A DNA stretch of 64,000 bases. Source: Halanaerobiales bacterium. GTDB lineage: Bacteria > Bacillota > Halanaerobiia > Halanaerobiales > Halanaerobiaceae. The notes beneath the pieces were generated by a model. It was not told where the DNA came from and searched no databases. It worked only from the letters and a program-made list of their open reading frames with translations. Every line of letters begins with the position of its first letter. Positions within the stretch are counted from its first letter, which is position 1. A program made the position numbers and the translations under genes. Where the stretch lies: the NCBI GenBank assembly GCA_016278485.1, contig JADQBT010000012.1, forward strand, positions 29,825 to 93,824, given 5' to 3'. This document shows, piece after piece, positions 26,331 through 34,861 of the stretch.

Positions 26331-27005
26331 ATGATTACATTAAAAGAAATTAGAGATAACGAAGATTTCAAACATATGATTGGAGAAGCAAACAATTACC
26401 TTTCAGAAAGAGGCTATACAGAACATGGATTTCGCCATGTTAATTATGTATCCAAATACACGGAATATATACTTAAAGAACTAGACTTTTCTGATAGAAT
26501 TGTTGAATTGGGAGCCATTACTGGTTATCTGCACGATATAGGAAATATGTTTAACAGAAAACATCATGGTATTTCTGGGGCAAATGTGGTTTATACTGAA
26601 TTGAGACGTTTAGGTCTTCCTCTGCAGGATATAACGGCAATTACTGCAGCTATTGCAAATCATGATGTTGAAATTGGTCAAGCGATAAGTCCGATTACTT
26701 CAGCCTTGATTATTGCAGATAAAAGTGATGCTCACCGTACCAGGGTTAACAAAAAGAATTCAACTTTTATTCATGATAGAGTAAATTTAGCTATCCGTGA
26801 TTCTACCATAAAAGTTGACCCTGTTGAAAAAACTATAACTCTGCAGATTGATTATAATTCAGCAATTAGTCAAGTAATGGATTTCTTTGAAATATATTTG
26901 TATAGAATGGAAATGTGTAAAGAAGCAGCTTCATATTTAGGTTGTAGATTTAGATTATTAATTAATAATCTAGAATTACTAGGACATGTTGATTATAATG
27001 ACTAG
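26331..27005 (+). CDS. HD-domain phosphohydrolase
   Basis: This 224-residue protein of the HD superfamily has metal ligands visible as GFRHVNYV (first His near residue 36), GYLHDIGN (HD pair), HHGISGA and a later IANHDVE. It resembles small HD phosphohydrolases acting on nucleotides or phosphorylated metabolites. The absence of other domains argues for a soluble metabolic enzyme. A GTG directly precedes the ATG; the ribosome site GGGAGG fits the ATG at 26331 better. The end overlaps the leader of the M20 peptidase gene, suggesting co-transcription. Confidence 0.85.
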   Translation: MITLKEIRDNEDFKHMIGEANNYLSERGYTEHGFRHVNYVSKYTEYILKELDFSDRIVELGAITGYLHDIGNMFNRKHHGISGANVVYTELRRLGLPLQDITAITAAIANHDVEIGQAISPITSALIIADKSDAHRTRVNKKNSTFIHDRVNLAIRDSTIKVDPVEKTITLQIDYNSAISQVMDFFEIYLYRMEMCKEAASYLGCRFRLLINNLELLGHVDYND

Positions 27006-27030
27006 TAGTTCTGGAATGGAGGAGAGAGAA

Positions 27031-28197
27031 ATGAGTAGAGTAAAAAAACTAGCCAGTAAATATAATGATTTTAATGGTGCAATGAGAAGAGAGTTACATA
27101 AGTATCCAGAACCGAGTATGGAAGAGAAAAGAACAGCGAATAGATTAATTGAGGAACTGAATAAGATGGGATTAGAAGCAAAAAAATATGCTGGTACAGG
27201 TGTGGTATGTCTTATCAAAGGTAGTGGAGAAGGTAAAACAGTTGCCCTAAGAGCTGATATAGATGCTATCGAACTAAAAGAAGAAAATGAGCTGACTTAT
27301 AGTTCTGTAAATGAAGATTTAATGCATGGATGTGGCCATGATGGTCATACAGCAAGTCTGCTGACAGCGGCCAAAATATTAAATGATATAAAAGATGAAT
27401 TTACTGGTAATGTTAAGTTAATTTTTCAACCTGGCGAAGAGATAGCCAGCGGAGCCAAGAAAATGGTGGCAGAAGGTGTCTTAAATGATGTTGATGCAAT
27501 TTTTGGTATTCACCTCATGAATGAAATGGAGGTTGGCAAAATATCAGTTGAATCTGGACCAAGAATGGCTGCTGTAAATAAGTTTTCAATTACAGTAAAA
27601 GGAAAAGGTGGACACGGATCACTGCCTCATCAGGGAATTGACCCTATTATTACAGGCTCGGCTATTGTTATGAATTTACAATCTGTTGTTAGTAGAGAAA
27701 TGGAACCACTTGCACCAGTAGTTTTAAGTGTGGATATTTTTCAATCAGGCTCACGTTTTAATGTTTTACCTGAAGAAGCCTATTTGGAAGGGACAACTAG
27801 ATGTTTCAGTCCAGAAATAAATGATAACTTAGAAAATATTATGAGAAGAATTGTTGAAAATACAGCAGCTAGCTATCGGGCAGAAGCAGAACTTGTTTAT
27901 GATAAACTATCTTTACCGACAATTAATGATCCTGTTATAGCTGAAATTGGAACAGGAGCAGCTGAAAAAATTGTTAGTAAAAATGGGCTTGTGAAAGTTG
28001 AAAAAACAACGGGTGGAGAGGATTTCTCATATTTCGCGGCAGAAGTACCAGCTGCATTTGCTTTTGTTGGATCTAAAAATGAAGCTAAACTTGATTTTTA
28101 TCCACACCATCATCCCAAGTTTAATATCGATGAAGATGCACTAGAAATATCAGCTGGTCTCTATGCTCAATTTGCTCTGGATTTTTTAGCTCAATAG
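27031..28197 (+). CDS. M20-family amidohydrolase
   Basis: This 388-residue zinc hydrolase belongs to the M20D group, which includes hippurate hydrolase, IAA-amino-acid hydrolase and N-acyl amino acid deacylases. The motifs are MHGCGHDGHTASLL near residues 95-108 (metal site), FQPGEE near 133-138 (catalytic glutamate), GIHLMNEMEVG, and a lid/dimerisation domain starting around SVESGPRMAA with GKGGHGSLPHQG. A late histidine pair in YPHHHPKF supplies another metal ligand. The longer frame from 26986 lacks a ribosome site; GGAGGAGAG before the ATG at 27031 sets the start. The exact amide substrate is unknown. Confidence 0.92.
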   Translation: MSRVKKLASKYNDFNGAMRRELHKYPEPSMEEKRTANRLIEELNKMGLEAKKYAGTGVVCLIKGSGEGKTVALRADIDAIELKEENELTYSSVNEDLMHGCGHDGHTASLLTAAKILNDIKDEFTGNVKLIFQPGEEIASGAKKMVAEGVLNDVDAIFGIHLMNEMEVGKISVESGPRMAAVNKFSITVKGKGGHGSLPHQGIDPIITGSAIVMNLQSVVSREMEPLAPVVLSVDIFQSGSRFNVLPEEAYLEGTTRCFSPEINDNLENIMRRIVENTAASYRAEAELVYDKLSLPTINDPVIAEIGTGAAEKIVSKNGLVKVEKTTGGEDFSYFAAEVPAAFAFVGSKNEAKLDFYPHHHPKFNIDEDALEISAGLYAQFALDFLAQ

Positions 28198-28268
28198 TTT
28201 CTCTAAGCAAGAAATATTTTAAAGAGTAAGAAAAAAATTTTAAAAACTAAAATTAATGAGGTGGCAAT

Positions 28269-29150
28269 ATGAAGATTGGTATTTTAACTGACAGTACCTC
28301 AGATTTAAGTTCGGAATTAGTTAGTAAATATGAGATTGAAATTATTCCTCTTTCAGTTAATTTTGGTGAGAAAATTTATATTGATGGTGTTGAGATCACA
28401 AACGACGAATTTTTTGAAAAGATAGAAAATGCTGAGCAGTTACCTGGCACAGCACAACCGCCTTTACAATTATTTATTGATAAGTATGAGGAGATGTCTA
28501 AAAAATATGATGCAATTATCTCACTCCATGTTTCTGGGAGTCTGAGTGGTACATACAATACAGCTTGTCTAGCAGCAGAACAGCTAGCAGAGCTTGCCAT
28601 CTATCCAGTTGATACTTCTTCAATCTCACTCGGACTAGGATTTTTAACTATCATTGCTGCAAAAATGGCAGAAAAAAATAATAAAGTTGATCAAATTGTT
28701 GATAGCATTAAAAATATTAAAGATAAATTATTATTATATTTTACGGTAGAGGATTTAAAATTTATGGAACAGGGTGGTAGAATTGGTAAGGCTAGTGCAT
28801 TACTAGGTAGTTTATTAAAAATCAATCCTATTATTGAAATAAGCACAGAAACAGGAGAAGTAGCTGTATTAGATAAAAAAAGAGGAAAGACCCGGACTAT
28901 GAAAAGAATGGTCAATATTGCGCTAGAAAAACTTAAAGGCGAAGAATTTGCCTGGCTCGGTTTTGCTCATGGTAATCGTAAAGATGATATGAAAGAATTT
29001 AAAAGTAAATTATTAGCTAAAATCAAAGATGAATTAAACATTCAGCAGCAGACCTTTGAGGCGAGAATTAGCCCCACATTAGGTTGTCATGTGGGACCAT
29101 CTGTTTATGCTTGCTTTATATTAACAGGAGATTTTTTGCAGGATATTTGA
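28269..29150 (+). CDS. DegV-family fatty-acid-binding protein
   Basis: This 293-residue protein of the DegV family binds long-chain fatty acids. In many Firmicutes DegV proteins present fatty acids to the FakA kinase for phospholipid synthesis. Hallmarks are the N-terminal ILTDSTSDLS, then PLSVNFGEKIYIDG, PGTAQPP, HVSGSLSGTYNTA and a C-terminal SPTLGCHVGP. The ribosome site GAGGTGG precedes the ATG. The gene's end overlaps the convergent uvsE frame by about 35 bases. No fakA gene is nearby. Confidence 0.93.
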   Translation: MKIGILTDSTSDLSSELVSKYEIEIIPLSVNFGEKIYIDGVEITNDEFFEKIENAEQLPGTAQPPLQLFIDKYEEMSKKYDAIISLHVSGSLSGTYNTACLAAEQLAELAIYPVDTSSISLGLGFLTIIAAKMAEKNNKVDQIVDSIKNIKDKLLLYFTVEDLKFMEQGGRIGKASALLGSLLKINPIIEISTETGEVAVLDKKRGKTRTMKRMVNIALEKLKGEEFAWLGFAHGNRKDDMKEFKSKLLAKIKDELNIQQQTFEARISPTLGCHVGPSVYACFILTGDFLQDI

Positions 29151-30090
29151 TAAATAAATTTGTCTTTGGGGAATAGCAAATATCTTTCCATAGTTTTAGG
29201 ACTGCTTTGTCTTTTTCTTTGGCTTCAATCATAACATCAAATTTATATCCTTTTGCAATCTCTAAAAAGGATAAAAAATCAGCAGGGTCTATATAATCTG
29301 CATGACTTTTTGGACTTGATTTACTCTTTGGACTGGAAAAGTGAATTTTTGCTGGACGATCAAGATCTTGCCAAGTTGAAAATATATCTGCTAAATAATC
29401 AGCCAGATTTTCACCCTGGTTATAGCATTGATGGTGGTGGACATCTAATACCATAGGTCGTTCGATCTCTTGACAGAGTGATAATACATCACCAATAGAA
29501 TATGAGGTATCATCATTTTCAATTACTAACCTGTTTTGAATCTGTTCTGGTAGTTTATTGAAATTTTTAATAAACCTTTTAAGAGATTTTCCTTTATCTT
29601 CATAGACTCCGCCGACATGAGTAACCATTACAGCATTTTCATTTAAGCCCATTTTATTTAACATCTTATTATGATATACTAAATCACGGACAGCATTTTT
29701 AAATTTTTCTTCACCTTTTGTATTTATGACAGTGAATTGACCGGGATGAGTGCTGACTTTTAGCTGATTATTAGTAATTATCCGGCCAATTTTTTCAAAT
29801 TGCTCAGATAAATCATCCGCAAAGTCCCAAATTTGTGCTTTAGGATGATTGCCGAGCGGAATTAGTTGCGAAGAAAAGCGATAGAGTTGAATATCTTCCG
29901 TAATGCAGTGCCATAATAAGCGGATTGTGTTGGTCAAATTTTTCTCAGCAATTCTTTTAAGAGCATAAATTTTTGCTTCTTCATCTTCTATTTTATTAAA
30001 TCTACTCATGGGCACAGTTCTGGCAGTAGAACAATCTTTAATAAGGTTACTAATACAGGCAAAACCAAAATCAATATTTTCTAAATTCAT
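29116..30090 (-). CDS. uvsE: UV damage endonuclease UvsE
   Basis: This 324-residue TIM-barrel, metal-dependent endonuclease nicks DNA 5' to UV photoproducts. It has the family signatures GFACISN at the start, NTIRLLWHC, THPGQFTVIN, MVTHVGGVYEDK, RLVIENDD and MVLDVHHHQCYNQG, the last holding several metal-binding histidines. The frame opens with TTG at 30123, but the ATG at 30090 begins the recognised domain and is preceded at about 12 bases by TTGGGG. Its 3' end overlaps the convergent degV-like gene. Confidence 0.9.
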   Translation of the reverse strand: MNLENIDFGFACISNLIKDCSTARTVPMSRFNKIEDEEAKIYALKRIAEKNLTNTIRLLWHCITEDIQLYRFSSQLIPLGNHPKAQIWDFADDLSEQFEKIGRIITNNQLKVSTHPGQFTVINTKGEEKFKNAVRDLVYHNKMLNKMGLNENAVMVTHVGGVYEDKGKSLKRFIKNFNKLPEQIQNRLVIENDDTSYSIGDVLSLCQEIERPMVLDVHHHQCYNQGENLADYLADIFSTWQDLDRPAKIHFSSPKSKSSPKSHADYIDPADFLSFLEIAKGYKFDVMIEAKEKDKAVLKLWKDICYSPKTNLFIKYPAKNLLLI

Positions 30091-30191
30091 GATAATTATT
30101 AACCCCAATTCTAGTTTATACAATTTATTATGTCAAAAAACTTGAAATTAATAAATTTATTATAAAAAGAGTGGTTTTTTTTGAAAATATC

Positions 30192-30220
30192 TTGACATAT
30201 CTTAAATCAAATGTTATTAT
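30192..30220 (+). promoter_or_regulatory. Strong promoter for the tRNA pair
   Basis: A consensus TTGACA (30192-30197) and TATTAT (30215-30220) with 17-base spacing lie about 65 bases upstream of the tRNA-Leu gene. Confidence 0.8.
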
Positions 30221-30283
30221 ATTAATCGTCAGTTAAGAAAAAACATTCTTTCCTAATTGCCAAATTAGGTACTGACTTTGTGT

Positions 30284-30371
30284 GCCGGGGTGGCGGAATT
30301 GGCAGACGCATCGGACTTAAAATCCGGTGGTGCTAAGCACCGTGTCGGTTCGAGCCCGACCTCCGGCACCA
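30284..30371 (+). tRNA. tRNA-Leu (anticodon UAA)
   Basis: A full cloverleaf is seen: acceptor GCCGGGG/CTCCGGC, D arm, anticodon stem with loop CTTAAAA (anticodon TAA), a long variable arm (TGGTGCTAAGCACCG) typical of class II tRNAs, and T arm GTCGG-TTCGAGC-CCGAC. CCA is encoded. It is followed by tRNA-Val after 42 bases. Confidence 0.95.
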
Positions 30372-30413
30372 TTTTTTTTTTATAAAAATTTAATACGGCA
30401 AGATCATTGTCGT

Positions 30414-30490
30414 GTTGGTATAGCTCAGTTGGCCAGAGCGCTACGTTGACATCGTAGAGGCCAGTGGTTCGAGTCCACTTACCAACACCA
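30414..30490 (+). tRNA. tRNA-Val (anticodon GAC)
   Basis: The acceptor GTTGGTA pairs with TACCAAC. The anticodon stem CTACG/CGTAG encloses the loop TTGACAT, giving anticodon GAC. The T arm is GTGG-TTCGAGT-CCAC, and CCA is encoded. It shares the promoter at 30192 with tRNA-Leu. Confidence 0.93.
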
Positions 30491-30540
30491 TTTTTATGTG
30501 ATTGTCGCCATTTTGCCGCTATTAAGCGCAAAATTTATTT

Positions 30541-30572
30541 TAACCCAGCTAAATGCTTGGGTTATTTTTTTT
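30541..30572 (+). terminator. Terminator of the tRNA operon
   Basis: A nine-pair stem with one bulge (TAACCCAGC with GCTTGGGTTA) is followed by eight T. Confidence 0.8.
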
Positions 30573-30681
30573 ATATAATAAATTTAATCTTTATGTTTAA
30601 TATTTAAATAATTACAAATCCTATCTAGTACTACCTATTATAAGCGAGATAATTTAAATTTAATAAGGGGATGAATTAAAT

Positions 30682-31014
30682 ATGAAGATAGAAGATATTA
30701 TGAATAAAGACCTAAAATATGGAAAGCCAGAGATGTCTATTGAAGAAGCAATGCATTTAATGGCAGATAATGATTTGGGAAGTTTACCTGTAGTAGAAAA
30801 TAACCAGGTGATTGGGGTTGTTACTCTGCAAGACCTGGTTTTACAAAACAGAAAGAACTTGACAATAGATAGATATGAAATGGAGGCTGGAGAATTAAAT
30901 ACGGAGATTGATACCACTGAACAACAAGCTAGAAAACCACTTAAGGAATTTTCTCCTAATTCGCTATCAGAAGATGTAAAAAAACGTTTTCAACTATACG
31001 GAATGCCTTTCTAA
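30682..31014 (+). CDS. Single-CBS-motif small protein
   Basis: This 110-residue protein begins with one clear CBS motif (MKIEDIMNKDLKYGKPEMSI, LMADNDLGSLPVVE, IGVVTLQDLVLQN). CBS motifs normally come in pairs; the second half here (residues 60-110) is polar and shows no matching repeat, so this is a half-module or truncated protein. It could form the functional pair by dimerisation and bind adenosyl nucleotides. The ribosome site AAGGGGAT precedes the ATG. The gene stands alone, with no attached enzyme or channel. Confidence 0.75.
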   Translation: MKIEDIMNKDLKYGKPEMSIEEAMHLMADNDLGSLPVVENNQVIGVVTLQDLVLQNRKNLTIDRYEMEAGELNTEIDTTEQQARKPLKEFSPNSLSEDVKKRFQLYGMPF

Positions 31015-31054
31015 AAAAAGTTTAAAATAATAAAGATTAATTGGGTGTGTTATT

Positions 31055-32092
31055 TTGAAAAAAAATAATCTTATTATGGTTATTATTGTGTTGATTATTA
31101 CAGTTGCGACAATAATTTTTATTAAAGAACCAGCAAGTAATGAAAATAATGAAAAAAATATCAAACAACCTGATCAAAATAAAAAAGTTGAAGTAGTAAA
31201 AGGAGTTTCTAATTATACATATTCGAATCTCCAAAAACAAATAAGTCAATTAGATGAACAATACACGCAAGTGCAAGTGACTACTTTTGGTCAATCAATT
31301 CAAAATAGAAAATTATATCTTTTAAAACTAGGTAGTGGTGAAAAGAAATTAGCAGTTATTGGTGGGGTACATGGCAGAGAATCTATTACCTCTCTTTTAA
31401 TACTAAAGTTAATAGAAGAGTATAGCAAAGAGCAAGAAATAGCTAGTTATAATTTAACTAAGCTATTGGATGATGTAACATTTTACTTTGTGCCCATGCT
31501 CAATCCTGATGGCATAGAAATAGCAGTTAATGGTGTGGCAGATGGAGCTAAAAATAAAGAATTTTATCTGAAAGCAAATGAAGGAAGTACTGATTTTAAG
31601 CGGTGGAAGACTAATGCAAGAGGCGTTGATTTAAATAAACAATTTCCGGCTGATTGGGAAGGAGTTGCTTCTACTGAGGCATCTCATTTTGAATCATATA
31701 AAGGGTCTGGACCGGTCACTGAAGCAGAAAGCAAAGCTTTGTTTGAGTTGACAAAGAAAGAAGATTTTGATTTGGTAGTATGTTTTCACCATAGTGGTAA
31801 TGTAATTTTTTGGTATTATAACCAAAAAGGTGAGCAATATCAAAGAGATTATGAGCTGGCAAAAAGAATAAGTAATATAAATGGTTATAAAGTTGTTCCA
31901 CCTGAGGATAGTGATCAAGTTGCGGCTGGTTATAAGGACTGGTTTATAAAAGAGTTTAAAAAACCAGGTTTTACTATTGAAATTGAAGAGGAAAAGACGG
32001 AACAACCACTTCCAGCTTATAATATAGAGAAATATTTAGCGGAAAATAAAAAAGTTTTATTAGAGTTGGCAACTTATCTAGCCAATAATTAA
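31055..32092 (+). CDS. M14-family zinc carboxypeptidase, membrane-anchored
   Basis: This 345-residue peptidase has an N-terminal hydrophobic anchor (residues ~5-24). The M14 domain spans about 50-340, with GGVHGRESI (zinc ligands His and Glu), MLNPDGIEIAVNG, RGVDLNKQF (substrate arginine/asparagine region), the third zinc histidine in CFHHSG and the catalytic glutamate in FTIEIEE. It resembles bacterial gamma-D-glutamyl-diamino-acid peptidases and carboxypeptidases facing the cell wall. The start codon is TTG at 31055 with GGGTGTG upstream. It overlaps the convergent uridine kinase gene by four bases. Confidence 0.87.
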   Translation: MKKNNLIMVIIVLIITVATIIFIKEPASNENNEKNIKQPDQNKKVEVVKGVSNYTYSNLQKQISQLDEQYTQVQVTTFGQSIQNRKLYLLKLGSGEKKLAVIGGVHGRESITSLLILKLIEEYSKEQEIASYNLTKLLDDVTFYFVPMLNPDGIEIAVNGVADGAKNKEFYLKANEGSTDFKRWKTNARGVDLNKQFPADWEGVASTEASHFESYKGSGPVTEAESKALFELTKKEDFDLVVCFHHSGNVIFWYYNQKGEQYQRDYELAKRISNINGYKVVPPEDSDQVAAGYKDWFIKEFKKPGFTIEIEEEKTEQPLPAYNIEKYLAENKKVLLELATYLANN

Positions 32093-32709
32093 GCTTCAAA
32101 TTCTGTAATATATGATTCAAGTTTAGTGTGGATGATATTTTTTGCTACTTCATTTAGACCACCTTCTGGGACAATAATATCAGCATATCTCTTTGAAGGT
32201 TCGACAAATGATTCATGCATCGGTTTAACAGTGGAAAGGTATTGTTCATAGACAGATTCAACAGAACGGTTTCTTTTATTGATGTCTCGCATCATGCGGC
32301 GTAGGACACGGATATCTGCATCGGTATCAACAAATATTTTTATATTGAAAAGATCACGTAATTCTTTTTCAGCTAAAACTAAGATGCCTTCCACAATTAT
32401 TACTGGTTTTGCCTTAATGATTGTTGTCTTATCCTGCCGGGTGTGGGTCGAAAAATCATAAGATGGCATTTCAATAAAATTCCCTTGCTGCAATTTTTTT
32501 AAATGAGTGATTAGTAGATCAGTCTCAAATGCATCAGGGTGGTCGTAATTAATTTTCTTTCTCTTTTCCACAGGCAAATGAGAGCGATCTTTATAATAAT
32601 TATCATGTGGAATAACAATTGTTTTCTCCTCACCTAACTCTTCAATGAGTTTATTTACCAGTGTTGTCTTGCCAGAACCTGTTCCACCTGCAATACCAAC
32701 TAAAATCAT
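32089..32709 (-). CDS. udk: Uridine kinase
   Basis: This 206-residue P-loop kinase phosphorylates uridine and cytidine in pyrimidine salvage. Signatures are the P-loop GGTGSGKTT near residues 8-16, HDNYYKDRSHLP, NYDHPDAFETDLL, YDFSTHTR and IVEGILVL, with RRMMRDINKRNRS later. The length equals that of standard bacterial Udk. An AGGAGATGATATA ribosome region precedes the ATG. The gene is the first of its strand here and has no operon partners of obvious relation. Confidence 0.94.
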   Translation of the reverse strand: MILVGIAGGTGSGKTTLVNKLIEELGEEKTIVIPHDNYYKDRSHLPVEKRKKINYDHPDAFETDLLITHLKKLQQGNFIEMPSYDFSTHTRQDKTTIIKAKPVIIVEGILVLAEKELRDLFNIKIFVDTDADIRVLRRMMRDINKRNRSVESVYEQYLSTVKPMHESFVEPSKRYADIIVPEGGLNEVAKNIIHTKLESYITEFEA

Positions 32710-32737
32710 ATTATATCATCTCCTATTAGCTATTTAT

Positions 32738-33610
32738 TTAAAGATTTTCGTTAAGCAAAATTTCGGGATTTACATAGACATTCCTCAATTTGGCTGTCCA
32801 GTGTAAATGGGGACCAGTTGAAAAACCAGTTGAACCAACAAAGCCTATAATTTCACCCTTTTTTACTTGATCACCTTTTTTAACATTAAAAGAACTTAGA
32901 TGAGAGTAAGCGGTCGAAAGCTGATGCCCATGATCAATAATTATAGTATTACCAGTAACTAATAAGTTAGCAGCCAATTTGACTATACCAGCATTAGATG
33001 CTTTAATGGCTGTACCTTTTTTTGCTGCTATATCTATTCCTGAATGTCGGTTGTTTAACTTTTTATTAACAAAACGAGTAGCTCCATAAGCTGTTGTGAT
33101 TTCCCCCGCTACTGGCCAGATAAAATTACCCTTCCATAACTTCAATTCTTGAGAATTAAGCCGTGCATTTTTGACTAAAACAGCATCGGCTGCTTTTCTT
33201 TTTTTTGTCTTTTCTGCTACTGGCCGGACAATTTTCTCTTGATCATTTGAGACAGTTAGATAACTTTCTGGAAAATTGCCAGAGCTAATAATTATCTTTT
33301 TTGTTGTTAATAGTTGGTCAGCTTGCATTAACTTGAGCTGATAATTGCCTGGTTTTGTCCAATATGAAATTCCTATTAATAGTTCGGCTCTCTGATTTTT
33401 AGGAAAGGAATATGTTGCTTGGTTAAAAATAATTTTCAAATCCTTAATTTCTTTCGCAAGCTTTGTTTCGTTCAAACTGACTTTTAAGATATCTCCTTGT
33501 TTAAGCTCTGTATGATTAAGATTTAATAATGAGTTAGCAAAAGAACTCTGTACTATTAACAGTAAAGCCAGCACTAAAAATAATGGTATTAGATTTTTTT
33601 TGTTTAGCAT
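32738..33610 (-). CDS. M23-family (LytM) peptidoglycan endopeptidase
   Basis: This 290-residue exported peptidase has an N-terminal signal peptide (KKNLIPLFLVLALLLIV). A beta-rich domain follows (about residues 25-125), then the LytM domain with HSGIDIAAKKGT (zinc His and Asp), DHGHQLSTAYSHL and the catalytic HLHW in GPHLHWTAK. All four metal or catalytic positions are present, so the enzyme should be active on cell-wall peptide bridges. The frame from 33625 starts inside the GAGGAG ribosome site; the ATG at 33610 is the real start. Confidence 0.9.
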   Translation of the reverse strand: MLNKKNLIPLFLVLALLLIVQSSFANSLLNLNHTELKQGDILKVSLNETKLAKEIKDLKIIFNQATYSFPKNQRAELLIGISYWTKPGNYQLKLMQADQLLTTKKIIISSGNFPESYLTVSNDQEKIVRPVAEKTKKRKAADAVLVKNARLNSQELKLWKGNFIWPVAGEITTAYGATRFVNKKLNNRHSGIDIAAKKGTAIKASNAGIVKLAANLLVTGNTIIIDHGHQLSTAYSHLSSFNVKKGDQVKKGEIIGFVGSTGFSTGPHLHWTAKLRNVYVNPEILLNENL

Positions 33611-33790
33611 AAATAAACTCCTCATAAAATATTTTATAAATTATTACCTCTATCTATTATTCTGCAGTAAAATGATCTTTATGTCAAATTAATTGTAACT
33701 AAAATGTAACCAGTCTTTGTTAATCTATAGATAAGTTAATTAAAGACAATTTATATAAGTGATAATTATTATTTTTATAAGGAGGTTGAC

Positions 33791-34822
33791 ATGGTGGTTG
33801 AGAATAATCATGTTGGTATAGTTGGAACAGGAATATATATTCCTGATACAGTAATGACTGCTAAAGAAATAGCTGAGGCTACAAAAGGAAACTGGACCGA
33901 AGAAGCTATTAAGGATAAGCTTGGCATTATGCAAAAACCTATTCCTGGCAAAAATGATGGAACACAGGAGATGGGAGTAAGAGCGGCTAAAGATGCTTTG
34001 CAAAGGACGGGAGTTGATCCCAAAGAGATTGATCTGATTTTATGTGTAGGTGAAGAATGGAAAGAGTATCCGCTAACTACTTCAGGAATCTATCTGCAGG
34101 AACAGATTGGTGCGACAAATGCCTGGGCCATTGATTTGCAGCAAAGATGCTGTACAACTGTGGCTGCTATGAAGATAGCTAAAGATATGATGCTGGCCGA
34201 TGCTGAGATAGAGACTGTGCTAGTGGCTGGTGGGTATCGTAATGGTGATTTTGTTGACTATGCTGATCCTGCGATGTCTATGATGTATAATCTTGGTGCT
34301 GGTGGTGGAGCGATTATTTTAAAGAAAAATTATGGGCGTAATCTCTTATATGGTACGCATATTATGTCAGACGGTTCGCTGGCCCGCGATGCGGGAGTTA
34401 AGTATGGTGGTACAGAGCATCCAATTACTTGTGAAAATGTTGAAAAAGCATATAAATCCTTGCAAATTTTTAATGTTGAGCACATGAAAGAAAGACTTAA
34501 TGAAGTTTCTATGCCAAATTGGCTTAGATGTATTGATAAAGCATTTGAAAAGTCCGGTATTGCAAAAGATGAGCTTAGTTATTTAGCAGTATTACATTTT
34601 AAAAGGTCAATGCATAACTATCTGCTTGATCTACTTAATCTTAGGGATGAGCAGACCACTTATTTATGTAATTATGGTCATCTTGGTCAGATTGATCAGA
34701 TATTATCATTACATCTTGCTCTTGCAGAAGGTAAGGTTCAGGCTGGAACAGTAATTTCCATGATTGCTGCGGGGATTGGATATGCCTGGGCAGCTAATGT
34801 TATTAAGTGGGGCGAAATATAA
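33791..34822 (+). CDS. FabH-like (KAS III family) thiolase-fold enzyme
   Basis: This 343-residue condensing enzyme resembles beta-ketoacyl-ACP synthase III. The Cys-His-Asn triad is recognisable: C120/C121 in QQRCCTTVAAM, H269 in VLHFKRS and N294 in CNYGHLGQ. The pairing with a CoA-transferase gene and a Liv-type importer, with no other fatty acid synthesis genes nearby, suggests a catabolic or specialised acyl-transfer role, such as thiolytic cleavage of a beta-ketoacyl-CoA, rather than fatty acid initiation. That is inference. The ribosome site AAGGAGGTTGAC precedes the ATG. Confidence 0.85.
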   Translation: MVVENNHVGIVGTGIYIPDTVMTAKEIAEATKGNWTEEAIKDKLGIMQKPIPGKNDGTQEMGVRAAKDALQRTGVDPKEIDLILCVGEEWKEYPLTTSGIYLQEQIGATNAWAIDLQQRCCTTVAAMKIAKDMMLADAEIETVLVAGGYRNGDFVDYADPAMSMMYNLGAGGGAIILKKNYGRNLLYGTHIMSDGSLARDAGVKYGGTEHPITCENVEKAYKSLQIFNVEHMKERLNEVSMPNWLRCIDKAFEKSGIAKDELSYLAVLHFKRSMHNYLLDLLNLRDEQTTYLCNYGHLGQIDQILSLHLALAEGKVQAGTVISMIAAGIGYAWAANVIKWGEI

Positions 34823-34861
34823 GGAAAATTATAAGGGTGAACTATAAAAGGAGTTGATAAA

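Noticed and set aside
30265..30531. An 88-residue minus-strand frame over the tRNA genes
   Set aside because: It is the complement of tRNA-Leu and tRNA-Val; the protein-like sequence is an artefact often mis-annotated next to tRNAs.
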